Part shown: positions 8,533 to 17,076 of the stretch, one piece after another
Layout: each line of letters starts with the position of its first letter
Numbering within the stretch: the first letter of the stretch is position 1
Virus record (IMG/VR): IMGVR_UViG_3300033153_011833
Location: 1 to 63,320 of that record
Length of the DNA: 63,320 nt
Reading direction: 5' to 3' (one strand)
Source of the DNA: a virus
Program-made: the position numbers and the translations under genes
Notes under the pieces: generated by a model
Databases searched by the model: none
Seen by the model: only the letters and a program-made list of their open reading frames with translations
What the model was told of the DNA's origin: nothing

Positions 8533-9804
8533 TTATTCCCAATTTCCGCTTATAATATCTAAGGGAGTACGGGCAACTAATGTTCCAGCATCTATATAGT
8601 TACGAGCCGTATCGACAACACCCTTAAAATAATTATATGTTATATCTGAATCACCTTGACCATCACATTGATGAAAAATAAACATTGCTATACCACGGTC
8701 CTCTACTGCATTATCTATTACATCTTCATGGGTAGATACTCCTGGGCCAGCATTAAATGGTAAATGTTGCAAATCATAAAATGTAAGCGGAAATCCTGTT
8801 CCATTTGTATGTCCTGTAAGACAATCAAGCCACCCCCCTAATAACAATTGTCTATCATCTTGATTATAGCCACTGCCAGGAGTAGAAACAATTCGCATTC
8901 CGCTGGCGAATCCTAAATCACCAAAATACTTTTGAGAAACTATAAGAGCATCTTTCTTTTGTTGTAATGTTTTGTTCACCCAATATATGCCATCATGTGC
9001 TGGGTAACTTGCTATTAGATGTCCTGCTGATTTTAACTGATATAAATCGGCAAAGGTCATTTTGCCTTCTTGTTCCTGTGTTCCCTTACTTGTAAAAAAC
9101 GTTCCTACCATTCCATTTGCATTCAGATACATTGCCGCTCTTTTTTGCGTATCATACGTGCCATCAAACCCAAACACTACAATACCAGGTGTCGTAGGTT
9201 GTTCATAAAACATAAGACGACCAAAAGTAACAGCAGGTGTATTATCTTGAGAATCCCTATCTATTACGAGTGTAAAATAATCAATATCAGTCAAATCTAC
9301 TGAACCCTTGCCTGATTCTAGAGGAATACTAAAACTATTCCATCCGGCAATAATACCTCCATTACCTGCTCCACCACAACCAACCGCAAATTTATATGTA
9401 GCCGTTACAGAGTTAGAATCTTTTAACGTGATATACATATTCTCAATATGGATATATGAAGAAATACCTGTACCCTCATGAATATATACATCTATTACAA
9501 GGTGACAACCTGATACGTCTTTCCCTCCAACTCCCCCATAATACTTAAACATGCTACAATCAGTACCGCCACCAACAGTGCAAGTAAAAAGTGTGCCAGC
9601 TACGGTAGTGCCGTCCGTAGCCATATAATAATCGGTATCTGATTCTAATGTTGGGGAGGCTGCATTAGAATTCCAATGCGGATGTCCTGTAAATACAGTA
9701 TCCGAGAAATCTTCTATATGTCTTACCACACCGATACGACTTAATCGGGGAGATGGAATACATCCTCTAGTAGCTAATGAATCTGTTACTGGTACTGATA
9801 ACAT
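8533..9804 (-). CDS. Polysaccharide deacetylase-like (NodB fold) virion protein
   Basis: This 423-residue protein has two parts. Residues about 30-205 form a beta-sandwich resembling a carbohydrate-binding domain. Residues about 207-415 match the NodB polysaccharide deacetylase fold: VVFGFDGTYDT (motif 1, Asp 214), the elements TFFTSKG and LKSAGHLIASYPAHD (motif 2 region, His present), and a late MFIFHQCDG. The canonical TFDDG is changed to GFDG and the HxxxH pair is reduced, so activity is uncertain. Family members remove acetyl groups from cell-surface polysaccharides. Its place among the tail genes suggests a virion enzyme that modifies the capsule or O-antigen during adsorption. Confidence 0.75.
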   Translation of the reverse strand: MLSVPVTDSLATRGCIPSPRLSRIGVVRHIEDFSDTVFTGHPHWNSNAASPTLESDTDYYMATDGTTVAGTLFTCTVGGGTDCSMFKYYGGVGGKDVSGCHLVIDVYIHEGTGISSYIHIENMYITLKDSNSVTATYKFAVGCGGAGNGGIIAGWNSFSIPLESGKGSVDLTDIDYFTLVIDRDSQDNTPAVTFGRLMFYEQPTTPGIVVFGFDGTYDTQKRAAMYLNANGMVGTFFTSKGTQEQEGKMTFADLYQLKSAGHLIASYPAHDGIYWVNKTLQQKKDALIVSQKYFGDLGFASGMRIVSTPGSGYNQDDRQLLLGGWLDCLTGHTNGTGFPLTFYDLQHLPFNAGPGVSTHEDVIDNAVEDRGIAMFIFHQCDGQGDSDITYNYFKGVVDTARNYIDAGTLVARTPLDIISGNWE

Positions 9805-9819
9805 AATACACCCACTTAT

Positions 9820-10173
9820 TTATCCTTTTTTAACAATCTTGACAATTTCGTTCTTTTTCTCTCTCACAACGGACTCTAAATACTTCGCCCTTTTCCCTGA
9901 TTTGTGTCGAGCATTCAAATCCTCATGAACATAAACTGCATAATCAGCCACATACCCTACTATTACATCAGTATTAAATCCATATCCTTTATGCCGAGTA
10001 AAAGCTCCACCTTTAAGGTTACCCGTATCAATCGGAACAATTTCTTGACTTTCTCGCTGAATAAACAAACCACCCTTTTTTAATCCTCGCTCAACCTGGG
10101 AGGCGATGCGATTTTTAGACAATTTCAAATTACGAAGTACCTTCGGCATTCCAGTTATAGCCACCATTTTCAT
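9820..10173 (-). CDS. HK97 gp10-like tail completion protein
   Basis: The likely product starts MKMVAITGMPKVLRNL at ATG 10173, which overlaps the previous stop in an ATGA; a longer start at 10242 would overlap the upstream gene by 73 bases and is less likely. The 117 residues show the gp10-family pattern: a helix, then IVPIDTGNLKGG, then VGYVADYAVYVHEDLNARH. This family completes the head-proximal end of the tail. It directly follows the head-closure gene, in standard order. Confidence 0.88.
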   Translation of the reverse strand: MKMVAITGMPKVLRNLKLSKNRIASQVERGLKKGGLFIQRESQEIVPIDTGNLKGGAFTRHKGYGFNTDVIVGYVADYAVYVHEDLNARHKSGKRAKYLESVVREKKNEIVKIVKKG

Positions 10174-10514
10174 AAATAAGCTCTCCGCAAGAATTCGGTC
10201 GCCCGTAAATTCGGAGTTTTGGCAAACATTCGTACTTCCCACGCACCTTCATTTTCTTTTATATTAACAGCATCTGTTATATCGGACAATTCCCCTAACA
10301 TTAAAACACTTCCTTCTTCTATGTCCTCACCAACATAAACAACAGCTTTAGATACTTGCCGAACTCCTTCACTATCCAAAAATTCTTCTGTTACATCATC
10401 CCACCTAACCTTTATTTGCACAGGACTACTAAAAGTTTTTTTTCCAAACTGGTCAATAGAATCCAAAGCCCAATATACAGCATTCTGCCGTCGCATTCTT
10501 GTTATAAGACTCAT
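10170..10514 (-). CDS. Head closure (stopper) protein
   Basis: A 114-residue protein with the pattern of SPP1 gp16-like or HK97-type head-tail joining proteins: a short basic N-terminus (MSLITRMRRQNAVYW), the strand FSSPVQIKVRWDD, then AVVYVGEDIEEGSVLMLG and a C-terminal strand pair ending in LRRAYL. It sits between the connector gene and the gp10-like gene, the usual position of the stopper that closes the portal after packaging. The ATGA overlap with the next gene indicates coupled translation. Confidence 0.75.
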   Translation of the reverse strand: MSLITRMRRQNAVYWALDSIDQFGKKTFSSPVQIKVRWDDVTEEFLDSEGVRQVSKAVVYVGEDIEEGSVLMLGELSDITDAVNIKENEGAWEVRMFAKTPNLRATEFLRRAYL

Positions 10515-10515
10515 A

Positions 10516-10722
10516 TCAAGTCCCCATTAAAATCTTTGCCAGTCCTAATGCTAAACCACCACCAGCAAAACCACTTCCCACACACATGCCAGTCAAAAAC
10601 ATTTTACTCGCTAAAATAGTTTTTCCATGAGGACAGCTTGCTATATGCTCGACCAAAACTTCCTTAACAATTTCCCTTGCTATTTCTTTGCAACTTGCAA
10701 TATCCCCATCAGAAAGTGCCAT
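10516..10722 (-). CDS. Small membrane-associated protein, unknown (68 aa)
   Basis: The start ATG at 10722 is preferred because AGAGGA lies seven bases before it; an ATG at 10737 is also possible. The C-terminal half (LTGMCVGSGFAGGGLALGLAKIL) is a Gly-rich hydrophobic segment long enough to cross a membrane, after a helical, partly acidic N-terminus. It lies between connector genes. It may be a virion-associated membrane protein or a holin-like protein; neither can be confirmed. Confidence 0.6.
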   Translation of the reverse strand: MALSDGDIASCKEIAREIVKEVLVEHIASCPHGKTILASKMFLTGMCVGSGFAGGGLALGLAKILMGT

Positions 10723-10747
10723 ATTATTTCCTCTCATTTAACATATT

Positions 10748-11149
10748 TTACAACTCATCTTCTTCTTTCCCTAACCAAGAAAGACTTGGAACGCGCATCC
10801 CTTTCTTTATTCTTCTATTCAATCTCGCCAATCCTCCCTGATAATCCAAAAGCATTGCGTGTTGTCCATAATGGGAGGTAGCTAGTCCCAAATCAACTTT
10901 AGACTGCTTCTTTTCGGATACGGGTCCAGCCTTTTCGCTTTCCGCTCGCATATCTCGAACAGTATAAAAATGAGCAGCTAACCAAGTTTCTATTTCAACA
11001 AGATATGTATCTGTATATTCAGTGGTCAAGTTTGTACAGCACTGGGTAACCAAGGCATTGGCTACAGAAATGAAAGGGTCCAAAAGTGCACCGGAAGCCA
11101 AATCCACTTCTATAATCCCTTCTACCAAATCTGAATTGGTTCGAGCCAT
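10748..11149 (-). CDS. Head-tail connector (adaptor) protein
   Basis: A 133-residue, mostly helical protein with the pattern of gp6/gp15-type adaptors: LDPFISVANALVTQCC, then TDTYLVEIETWLAAHFYTVRD, then DLGLATSHYGQHAMLLDYQGGLARLNRR. The phrase with ETWLAAHFYT is typical of phage proteins that bind the portal and start the neck. The upstream accessory genes separate it from the capsid gene, but the connector, stopper and gp10-like genes follow in canonical order. Confidence 0.78.
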   Translation of the reverse strand: MARTNSDLVEGIIEVDLASGALLDPFISVANALVTQCCTNLTTEYTDTYLVEIETWLAAHFYTVRDMRAESEKAGPVSEKKQSKVDLGLATSHYGQHAMLLDYQGGLARLNRRIKKGMRVPSLSWLGKEEDEL

Positions 11150-11157
11150 AATATCCT

Positions 11158-11757
11158 CTACAAACTAAAGGTAACATAACCCAATTTATTCATCTTCCAC
11201 CATAACTTTATTGGTGACCAAATAATCCAATTCTTAAAAATACCCGCTGACCAACAAAATCCCTGAACCACGACGGAGCAAATATTCTTTTCGCCATGCT
11301 TCGGTTTTTTAATTGAACGAAACGGATTAAAAAAATTCAAAATCGTTCCTATATTATACCCTTTATTTTCTTTTACCTGTCTATGGGCCCAAGCAAGAGC
11401 ATTCCAATATGATGCGTCTTGTACTTTTATCTCCATAACATCCCAACGGTCTAGGTGCGTCAAAACATCGCGAGCTAATCTTATAACAGTTCCAGACATA
11501 CCTTGTCTCATTGTGCTTGTAAACATCCAACCCAACGCATTTCCATTTTCATCGAACCACGGTTCATCATCATTTTCTTTCCACCAAACTTCAACATGAC
11601 TGTACCGACGTTTGATGATTTGCCTTGCCATTTTGAATTGGAAAATGCATAACAACCCAACAGCATTCACCAATGTGGTATAAACTGAAATACCGTCATC
11701 AATAAATTTACCGTCACCTAATTTTGCCTTATAGAAACCTATACGAAAAATTTTCAT
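11158..11757 (-). CDS. YiiX-like permuted papain-fold (NlpC/P60-related) protein
   Basis: A 199-residue protein with the order of a circularly permuted papain-like fold: a His in YSHVEVW (His 54) first, then a Cys in NICSVVVQGFCWSAG (Cys 160) at the head of a helix. This His-before-Cys order is characteristic of the YiiX/LRAT-type branch of NlpC/P60 proteins, whose members act on amide or ester bonds in peptides or lipids. No signal peptide is obvious. Its start overlaps the lipoprotein-like gene upstream. It could be a cell-wall or lipid-active enzyme used for lysis or entry; the substrate is unknown. Confidence 0.65.
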   Translation of the reverse strand: MKIFRIGFYKAKLGDGKFIDDGISVYTTLVNAVGLLCIFQFKMARQIIKRRYSHVEVWWKENDDEPWFDENGNALGWMFTSTMRQGMSGTVIRLARDVLTHLDRWDVMEIKVQDASYWNALAWAHRQVKENKGYNIGTILNFFNPFRSIKKPKHGEKNICSVVVQGFCWSAGIFKNWIIWSPIKLWWKMNKLGYVTFSL

Positions 11758-12035
11758 TCTTCAGAATTTCCTATTTTTGCTTTAAGCTCTCCAAATTCTA
11801 CACCCAATTCAAATGGAGATTTTTGTTTTTCAAAACCAAACTTCCAACCGGACGGGGTTTTGAATGTAAGGTTCTCAATTTCTTGATGAAATAATCTATT
11901 GTATCCCACCTCAAAAAAGATTCCACTATTCGGGTCTGTTGCCTTTACATGGCTACATACACATCCACAAAAAAGAACAAGACTGGACAAAATCAAAACA
12001 AAACCTACAAACACCATATTATTTAATCTTATCAT
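11754..12035 (-). CDS. Lipoprotein-like or membrane-anchored small protein (93 aa)
   Basis: The N-terminus has a hydrophobic segment (VFVGFVLILSSLVLF) followed by CGCVCSH, which resembles a lipobox although Phe at -3 is not ideal. The remaining about 65 residues are soluble, beta-like and acidic. It overlaps both neighbours by a few bases and so is co-translated with the DUF115-like and YiiX-like genes. An outer-membrane lipoprotein role (superinfection exclusion or o-spanin) is possible but unproven. Confidence 0.6.
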   Translation of the reverse strand: MIRLNNMVFVGFVLILSSLVLFCGCVCSHVKATDPNSGIFFEVGYNRLFHQEIENLTFKTPSGWKFGFEKQKSPFELGVEFGELKAKIGNSEE

Positions 12036-12654
12036 TTTTTCTATCCTCCCAAAATTCTTTTACCCCTATTTTTGGAAACAAATCCAAAGAACTGTCATCT
12101 GTGATGTTTATTATCTCAACGCCTGGAAATTTTGGTTGTAAATCATCAGCCATCTTTTTGAACCCTATCAAAAATTTAGGGTAAATATTTTTATTTGGTT
12201 TATCTAATTTATTTGGATGCCAATTAGCTTTAGAATCTTTGGAAAGATGCATATCAAAACCAAGCAAAAAAATCCGTTTAACACCAAGAAGAAGAGCTAA
12301 ATTGATAGCTACCGCTCCTGTATTTCCATTCCATCCTAAAGCATTATGATGTAATCCCCTTGCCTGTCGTTGCATAACCCAAAGCCACGGAATAGAGGAA
12401 TTCTGTAGTTGGGTAGAATTCGTAAAAACGATTCCCTTATAACGAGCTAATTCCCGTTCAAAAGCCTTAAACCAATTGATATCCCCAAAAACGCAAATCT
12501 TGCAAATCTCTCTACCAAGCTTAAAAGCATCGTTACATCCTATTGTATTTTCGTTTCTAAGAACATCCCAATTAAAGGACTCCAACGAATTCCCACCGCC
12601 TATGATAAATGCATCTTGGCCTTCCCATACCTTTTCCGGAATCCATTTAGGCAT
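12019..12654 (-). CDS. DUF115 / sialyltransferase-like protein, copy 1
   Basis: The 211-residue protein has an N-terminal Rossmann-like loop DAFIIGGGNSLESFNW, then IGCNDAFKLG, and a later LLLGVKRIFLLGFDMHL strand, the pattern shared by DUF115 (MptE-like) proteins and CST-I-type sialyltransferases. The phage has a second copy at 59396..60043 with matching landmarks. It lies inside the head gene cluster beside a lipoprotein and a papain-fold gene, an unusual place for a sugar-related enzyme. The fold is well supported; donor and acceptor are unknown. Confidence 0.7.
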   Translation of the reverse strand: MPKWIPEKVWEGQDAFIIGGGNSLESFNWDVLRNENTIGCNDAFKLGREICKICVFGDINWFKAFERELARYKGIVFTNSTQLQNSSIPWLWVMQRQARGLHHNALGWNGNTGAVAINLALLLGVKRIFLLGFDMHLSKDSKANWHPNKLDKPNKNIYPKFLIGFKKMADDLQPKFPGVEIINITDDSSLDLFPKIGVKEFWEDRKNDKIK

Positions 12655-12657
12655 TGT

Positions 12658-13125
12658 CTATTCCTCATATACATCCTCTTCTTCGTCTATGTCTTCTTCC
12701 TCTTCTATATCTTCGTTACTCAAATACTGCTCAAGAAATGCCCCTACATCCTTCTCACGAAGTTTCTTCTCATTAAGAACCTCACCGTCTGTATTGTCCA
12801 CCACTGTATGCCATTTTGCCCTTTCAAAAATTGTTACATCCACATCTTTAGCAGTTGGAAAATTAGAGGTAACATCTTTTCCATAAGGAGAAGGAGGTAA
12901 AGGTTTTGTAACAGCCTTTACCGTCCTACTTTCATTTGTTGAGGTCGGTATGGCGGGCTTGGTACCGCTTATAGGCCCCCCAGTCGCCCCTTCTGCCTTA
13001 AAATCTCTCTCAAACTTTGCCTTACCAAAACGAGCAACAAGGTCTATAGAAGTATCTACCAAATCTCCTTTTTTATAAACCACACCACCTTTGTAATGTG
13101 TACCTCTTTTTACTTTGAATAACAT
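12658..13125 (-). CDS. Small virion-module protein with acidic tail (155 aa)
   Basis: The N-terminus (MLFKVKRGTHYKGGVVYKKGDLVDT) forms a short basic beta domain. A low-complexity Pro/Thr/Ser linker follows, and the last about 20 residues are almost all Glu and Asp. It directly follows the major capsid gene. Small proteins with this N-terminal pattern are common after capsid genes; a head-completion or assembly role is plausible. A homology search was not possible. Confidence 0.65.
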   Translation of the reverse strand: MLFKVKRGTHYKGGVVYKKGDLVDTSIDLVARFGKAKFERDFKAEGATGGPISGTKPAIPTSTNESRTVKAVTKPLPPSPYGKDVTSNFPTAKDVDVTIFERAKWHTVVDNTDGEVLNEKKLREKDVGAFLEQYLSNEDIEEEEDIDEEEDVYEE

Positions 13126-13170
13126 TTCATATCCTTTCCAAAATTAAATCCAATTAAAGCACCATTTTAA

Positions 13171-14241
13171 TTAGGAGCAAGAAGCATAACAAATACCGCT
13201 CTGGTCATCCATATCACAACGAAGCTGAGGAACAAGAATAGCCATTACTTTGAAATTCTTTTGAAGCCCACCATTGGAATCCCACTCCACAGTCGTTATA
13301 TCCATACCTATAACCTCACGAACAACATCCGATGTCATTTGAACCAAAACAATATCGTAATCGCTCAAATAGTCCAAAGTTCTAACATCAATAATGGAAC
13401 TAACTTCTTTTACTCGATTACGAAGTGTCTTATCTGAAGCAGCCTTAAAATCATCGTCTAGGTATTGGTCCCAAGAAGGAGCACAATATAACATATAGGG
13501 TCCATAATGGTGAGCATTATACAAAGCCACTATCATCGAAAGAATTTCACCCAAGAAAGTTTCCCCTGTCCAACCACTATTAGTTGGGCAAGTCAATGTT
13601 TCTGACGTTATAGCACACGGCAAATCAGTATAACCATATATGACACTGGCACTACCGCCGTACTTGAACTGATCGGCTTCTGTACTGACGCCCAACAACA
13701 ATTTCTCTGCTTCTTCTGCCACTCTTCGTGCTGCAAGCTCTGCCATAGTGGTGTCTAAAGGTGACCCGCCATTACGACTTGCCATTAGTTGACGAGCACT
13801 GAATTGGAAATCTTTGTGGATAATAGGCAGGGGCAAATTACCAAGCTCAAACACCGGCCTATCATTTGCATTCCTTCGCAGTCCGTCCATACTTACACTG
13901 GCCGGACCAATATCACTTACTGTTTCCGTTTCTAATACTGTCTTGCCCATTCCGTTTGGGATATTAAAGGTAAGACCAGCCGCTCGCAAATCACCAACAG
14001 CTTTCAAACGAGGCTTGGCAACTTTGACTATTGCATCATCCAATATCTTCCAATCGTCCTTACGCAATGTAGCAGTCGTATTTTGCACAGGAACCGCTTT
14101 TAGTGAACCGCCTCGATTCACGGTGATATACGACCTATTATCCTCACCAATGTAAGGGCGTAAAGCACGAGCATCAAAATTACATTGAAGTAGCTTTGAC
14201 GCTACATCCCCTGATGCTCTTCCATTCAAAATAAAATCCAT
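13171..14241 (-). CDS. Major capsid protein (HK97 fold)
   Basis: The product of about 356 residues starts MDFILNGRASGDVASKLL; the ATG at 14241 is preferred because AAAGGA lies eight bases before it, while an ATG at 14247 is too close. The layout fits an HK97-fold capsid protein of the encapsulin-like branch: an N-terminal arm, a long central helix (TTMAELAARRVAEEAEKLLLG), and a C-terminal beta domain with VLVQMTSDVVREVIGMDITTVEW. It follows the decoration and protease/scaffold genes. No delta-domain cleavage site can be read with certainty. Confidence 0.88.
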   Translation of the reverse strand: MDFILNGRASGDVASKLLQCNFDARALRPYIGEDNRSYITVNRGGSLKAVPVQNTTATLRKDDWKILDDAIVKVAKPRLKAVGDLRAAGLTFNIPNGMGKTVLETETVSDIGPASVSMDGLRRNANDRPVFELGNLPLPIIHKDFQFSARQLMASRNGGSPLDTTMAELAARRVAEEAEKLLLGVSTEADQFKYGGSASVIYGYTDLPCAITSETLTCPTNSGWTGETFLGEILSMIVALYNAHHYGPYMLYCAPSWDQYLDDDFKAASDKTLRNRVKEVSSIIDVRTLDYLSDYDIVLVQMTSDVVREVIGMDITTVEWDSNGGLQKNFKVMAILVPQLRCDMDDQSGICYASCS

Positions 14242-14297
14242 TTTCATATCCTTTCATTAAACCTATTTCAACTAATTTACACCCACTTCCCGTAATC

Positions 14298-14753
14298 TTA
14301 AACAATACGGATATCAACTAAAGCATTACCCGCACCACTCGCCAAATCTTTCGCCTCTTCAGCAACTCCAATAACATGCAATACTTCACTGGGGCTGTCT
14401 ATGTCATCCACAGACCTAATACAACCATTTCCAGCACTGCATACCTTTTCGCCAACAGTAAGAACTTCGTCCTCCGCAAGAAGCATTCGAACCACAGTAC
14501 CTCTTTGGGGAATAATAACGCTAACAATACTCTCATCAGCATACACAGTATCTACCGTATTTCCTTGCAAAGCATCTTCCTCGGCGATTAGCACTTCATC
14601 CCCCAAAGCACCTCCTTTATCATCATGCCTCCCCACTTCCCCATTGGCGTCCATCTTAAGGAGCATTCCTGGGTAAATGCCCGCTTCGTTCGCTACCATT
14701 TCTTCATGTGCGAAATCACCTTTCCTATGAATCCTATTTGGATATGTTGCCAT
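14298..14753 (-). CDS. Head decoration (capsid cement) protein
   Basis: A 151-residue protein of repeated short beta strands, with IPQRGTVVRMLLAEDEVLTVGEKV in the centre and an early GIYPGMLLKMDANGEV. This pattern (a GMLL start, then a barrel with VVRMLLA) is typical of small capsid-stabilising decoration proteins encoded just upstream of the capsid gene. It has a strong AAAGGA ribosome site. The assignment rests on pattern and position. Confidence 0.75.
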   Translation of the reverse strand: MATYPNRIHRKGDFAHEEMVANEAGIYPGMLLKMDANGEVGRHDDKGGALGDEVLIAEEDALQGNTVDTVYADESIVSVIIPQRGTVVRMLLAEDEVLTVGEKVCSAGNGCIRSVDDIDSPSEVLHVIGVAEEAKDLASGAGNALVDIRIV

Positions 14754-14815
14754 TTTTTATTCCTTTCATTAAACCTTATTTTAATCAAATTCAATTATAA
14801 ATTAACCCTTTTTCA

Positions 14816-16474
14816 TTAGCCCGTAAAATTCAATGTAGGAAGGTCCAACGGCTTCTCCGTCACATCGCCACAAATCGGGTCCCCTTGTCCCCCATAGTTG
14901 AGGGTTTCTATCCCATTCTCCCGCTCATCTGTGTTTACAGCAAGCGAAGCAATCGATTTTAACTCGTCTAACTTCTTGGAAGCCAGCTGTTCCTTAGTAA
15001 AAGTATTCTTCTCATTTGATACAATAACATCAATCAATCTATTTTTGGTTGCATTATGAGAAGCTAATCCGCTTCGGAATACGTCTTTTAGTTCGTCTGG
15101 AACTTTTTTACTGATATAATCCTCTGCCGACATGTTCTCCACAACCTCTTCCTTCTCTTCTTTTTCCTCCTTTGAGGGGACCACTGTCTCTTCTGTGCCT
15201 TTCTCGACAATCTCTTGAACTGCCGTTTTGCCCCCTTCGCCATCCTTATCATCTTCTTCATTTTCCACTGGAATGAATTTATCAAGGACATCCTCATCAA
15301 ATTCCATCAAGGCTTCCTTATCATCCTCAGTCCATTTTGTACTCTTATTCGCAATAAGAGCATCTACAACCTTTTCTTTTTCCATTTGCTTTAACCTTTC
15401 TAACTTAACCGGAATATAATTGGTATCCTTTACAACAACAACAGGAATTCCCTTAAGTACAAGAGAACCATTTACATCATCATAATTTTGTCGATATAAT
15501 TTACCCCCTCTTTCATAAACAAAATAGTCATCAAACACTTCTTCAATATAAACATAATCATCATCCTCAAACTTCTCATTCACAATAGATTGAAGTCTCC
15601 GTCGGGTATCATCAAAACTTATTTCATTGGAAACAACGGAGTTAAGATAACGGAGAAATTTCCCCGTAAATCTTTTATTATTGTTCAAAATATATTTTCG
15701 TGCTTTCTCGGTTACCTCATTCACCTCTAAAGTAAGACCACTTTTAACCTCGTTCAAACGCAAAAAACCAGCCCCATCTTCAATACTACAAGCCCCTACC
15801 AAGTCGGGCAAAAGAGCAAGGTGATCTGGTCTATAATTTCTTGCAATGGCAATATAATGTTCGCCATTCCATTCTCCCTCTACACCTTCATTATCAGTAA
15901 ACAGCCCTGTTGATAACTCCATCATTTCATTGTTTTCAACCGCATCAGCAATTCTCTTATCCACCTTATTTATTCTGTCAATATCAAGCCAAGCTTCTGC
16001 TTTTAATTTACCATCCTCAAAAGTGGTATTCATTATGATTCCCACTTTTCTATTGGTCAAAATATCAGGGTCACAAGCACTAATTCCCTTTCCATTTGCC
16101 TGTGGATGATAAACAACAATAGGTTTGGTATTCCATACGGCTGGAGTTTTTGAAAGCTCTTCGGCAGGATAATAAAGGGGGCCATTACTTCCTTCATGAA
16201 CACCCTCTACTATCATAATCATAGGGGCTACCAAATAATCTTTCCCTTCCATAGTGTCATTTCTAGTTACTCCTGTAAAATTAGTGGTAATCTTTTGCAA
16301 TACCATTTTATTTCTCCCTATATTCGCACCGTTGTGTTCTTGGTACCCAGATGCTTTAATAGCAACCCCTTGTTTTTCTGCCTTCGCTTTTGCCCCTCTG
16401 CCTGTGTAGCATTTACCACTTTTACCCCATCTCCATCCTAATTTACCATCTTTTACACATCTTTGAACCGGCAT
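14816..16474 (-). CDS. DUF2213-type head maturation protease / scaffold candidate
   Basis: This gene of about 552 residues starts at ATG 16474 (MPVQRCVKDGKLGWRWGKSG...), with AAAGGA ten bases upstream; a GTG at 16492 is a poorer start. After a short basic N-terminus, residues about 60-250 match the DUF2213 pattern (MIMIVEGVHEGSNGPLYYPAEEL, AVWNTKPIVVYHP, ELSTGLFTDNEG, HLALLPDLVGACS). These proteins lie before capsid genes and are thought to be head maturation proteases. The C-terminal half is acidic, helical and repetitive (EEKEEKEEVVEN), like a scaffold. A fused protease-scaffold is the best reading. Confidence 0.72.
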   Translation of the reverse strand: MPVQRCVKDGKLGWRWGKSGKCYTGRGAKAKAEKQGVAIKASGYQEHNGANIGRNKMVLQKITTNFTGVTRNDTMEGKDYLVAPMIMIVEGVHEGSNGPLYYPAEELSKTPAVWNTKPIVVYHPQANGKGISACDPDILTNRKVGIIMNTTFEDGKLKAEAWLDIDRINKVDKRIADAVENNEMMELSTGLFTDNEGVEGEWNGEHYIAIARNYRPDHLALLPDLVGACSIEDGAGFLRLNEVKSGLTLEVNEVTEKARKYILNNNKRFTGKFLRYLNSVVSNEISFDDTRRRLQSIVNEKFEDDDYVYIEEVFDDYFVYERGGKLYRQNYDDVNGSLVLKGIPVVVVKDTNYIPVKLERLKQMEKEKVVDALIANKSTKWTEDDKEALMEFDEDVLDKFIPVENEEDDKDGEGGKTAVQEIVEKGTEETVVPSKEEKEEKEEVVENMSAEDYISKKVPDELKDVFRSGLASHNATKNRLIDVIVSNEKNTFTKEQLASKKLDELKSIASLAVNTDERENGIETLNYGGQGDPICGDVTEKPLDLPTLNFTG

Positions 16475-16492
16475 TTCTTTTTTCCTTTTCAC

Positions 16493-16685
16493 AGATAATA
16501 TACGTGATAATTTTCAAAAACCAAAAAATTTTTTCAGATACGAATTAAAAGGAAGTAAAAAGAGTGTAAAAATGAATTTATATTGAAGTGAAGATAAAGT
16601 ATGAGGAAATAAAGGGTTACCTATTTTGAATATATGTAAAACAAGAGAAAAAAGAAATGAAAAAAAATTTGAATATAAATAAAAG
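16493..16685. other. AT-rich gap upstream of the protease/scaffold gene
   Basis: About 190 bases, very rich in A on the plus strand, between the minus-strand terminator-like hairpin and the protease/scaffold start. I see no gene and no promoter I would trust, though a minus-strand promoter for the capsid genes would be expected here. Confidence 0.4.
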
Positions 16686-16731
16686 GCCGGTGTTTTTGAA
16701 CGTCCGACCACCACCGGCTGGGTCGGTTTTT
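16677..16731. terminator. Overlapping bidirectional terminator-like hairpins
   Basis: On the minus strand GCCGGTG (16718..16712) pairs with CACCGGC (16692..16686) and is followed by CTTTTATTT, as in a Rho-independent terminator. On the plus strand CCGACC (16704..16709) pairs with GGTCGG (16721..16726) and is followed by TTTT. The two stems overlap and exclude each other. They would end transcription of the small minus-strand genes to the right. Confidence 0.6.
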
Positions 16732-16751
16732 GGAGCACACCATGTGTAATG

Positions 16752-16853
16752 TCAAATAAATAAAACCGGCGAATAAGAACGCTGCAGGCGTTTTTCAGAG
16801 ACTACTCCAGCTTCCGATAGCTCATACATATTACTCTCAAAAGTATTCACCAT
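16752..16853 (-). CDS. Candidate micro-protein inside a 10-bp inverted repeat (33 aa)
   Basis: An ATG follows the stop of the Cys-rich 57-residue gene by four bases and opens a 33-codon frame (MVNTFESNMYELSEAGVVSE...). The whole frame lies almost exactly between AAAACCGGCG (16762..16771) and CGCCGGTTTT (16862..16871), a perfect 10-bp inverted repeat. It may be a real small gene or a structured RNA; there is no strong ribosome site apart from GGCGG. Ribosome profiling would decide. Confidence 0.3.
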   Translation of the reverse strand: MVNTFESNMYELSEAGVVSEKRLQRSYSPVLFI

Positions 16854-16857
16854 GGTC

Positions 16858-17031
16858 TTACCGCCGGTTTTTATAAGTCTTTTTATTTTTCAAGTTTATA
16901 ACACCATCACAATGTAATCGCCAATGTAATGCACACACCCCACGTTGACGCCTGCTTTTGCTTGCAGAATAAACAAGGGAAGACACGGCTTCGCAATTTC
17001 TTACTTCACAGCATTCATCCGGCTTTCCCAT
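16858..17031 (-). CDS. Small Cys-rich basic protein (57 aa)
   Basis: The ATG at 17031 has AGGA eight bases upstream; the alternative at 17040 is too close to it. The protein has Cys pairs (ECCEVRNCEAVSS, later CALHWRLHC), which could bind zinc, and a strongly basic C-terminus (NKKTYKNRR). No family is recognised. It is flanked by long inverted repeats on both sides. Confidence 0.45.
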   Translation of the reverse strand: MGKPDECCEVRNCEAVSSLVYSASKSRRQRGVCALHWRLHCDGVINLKNKKTYKNRR

Positions 17032-17076
17032 TTTATTCATTCCTGTATAATTCTTTATCAGTTCCTTTGGTCCCCA

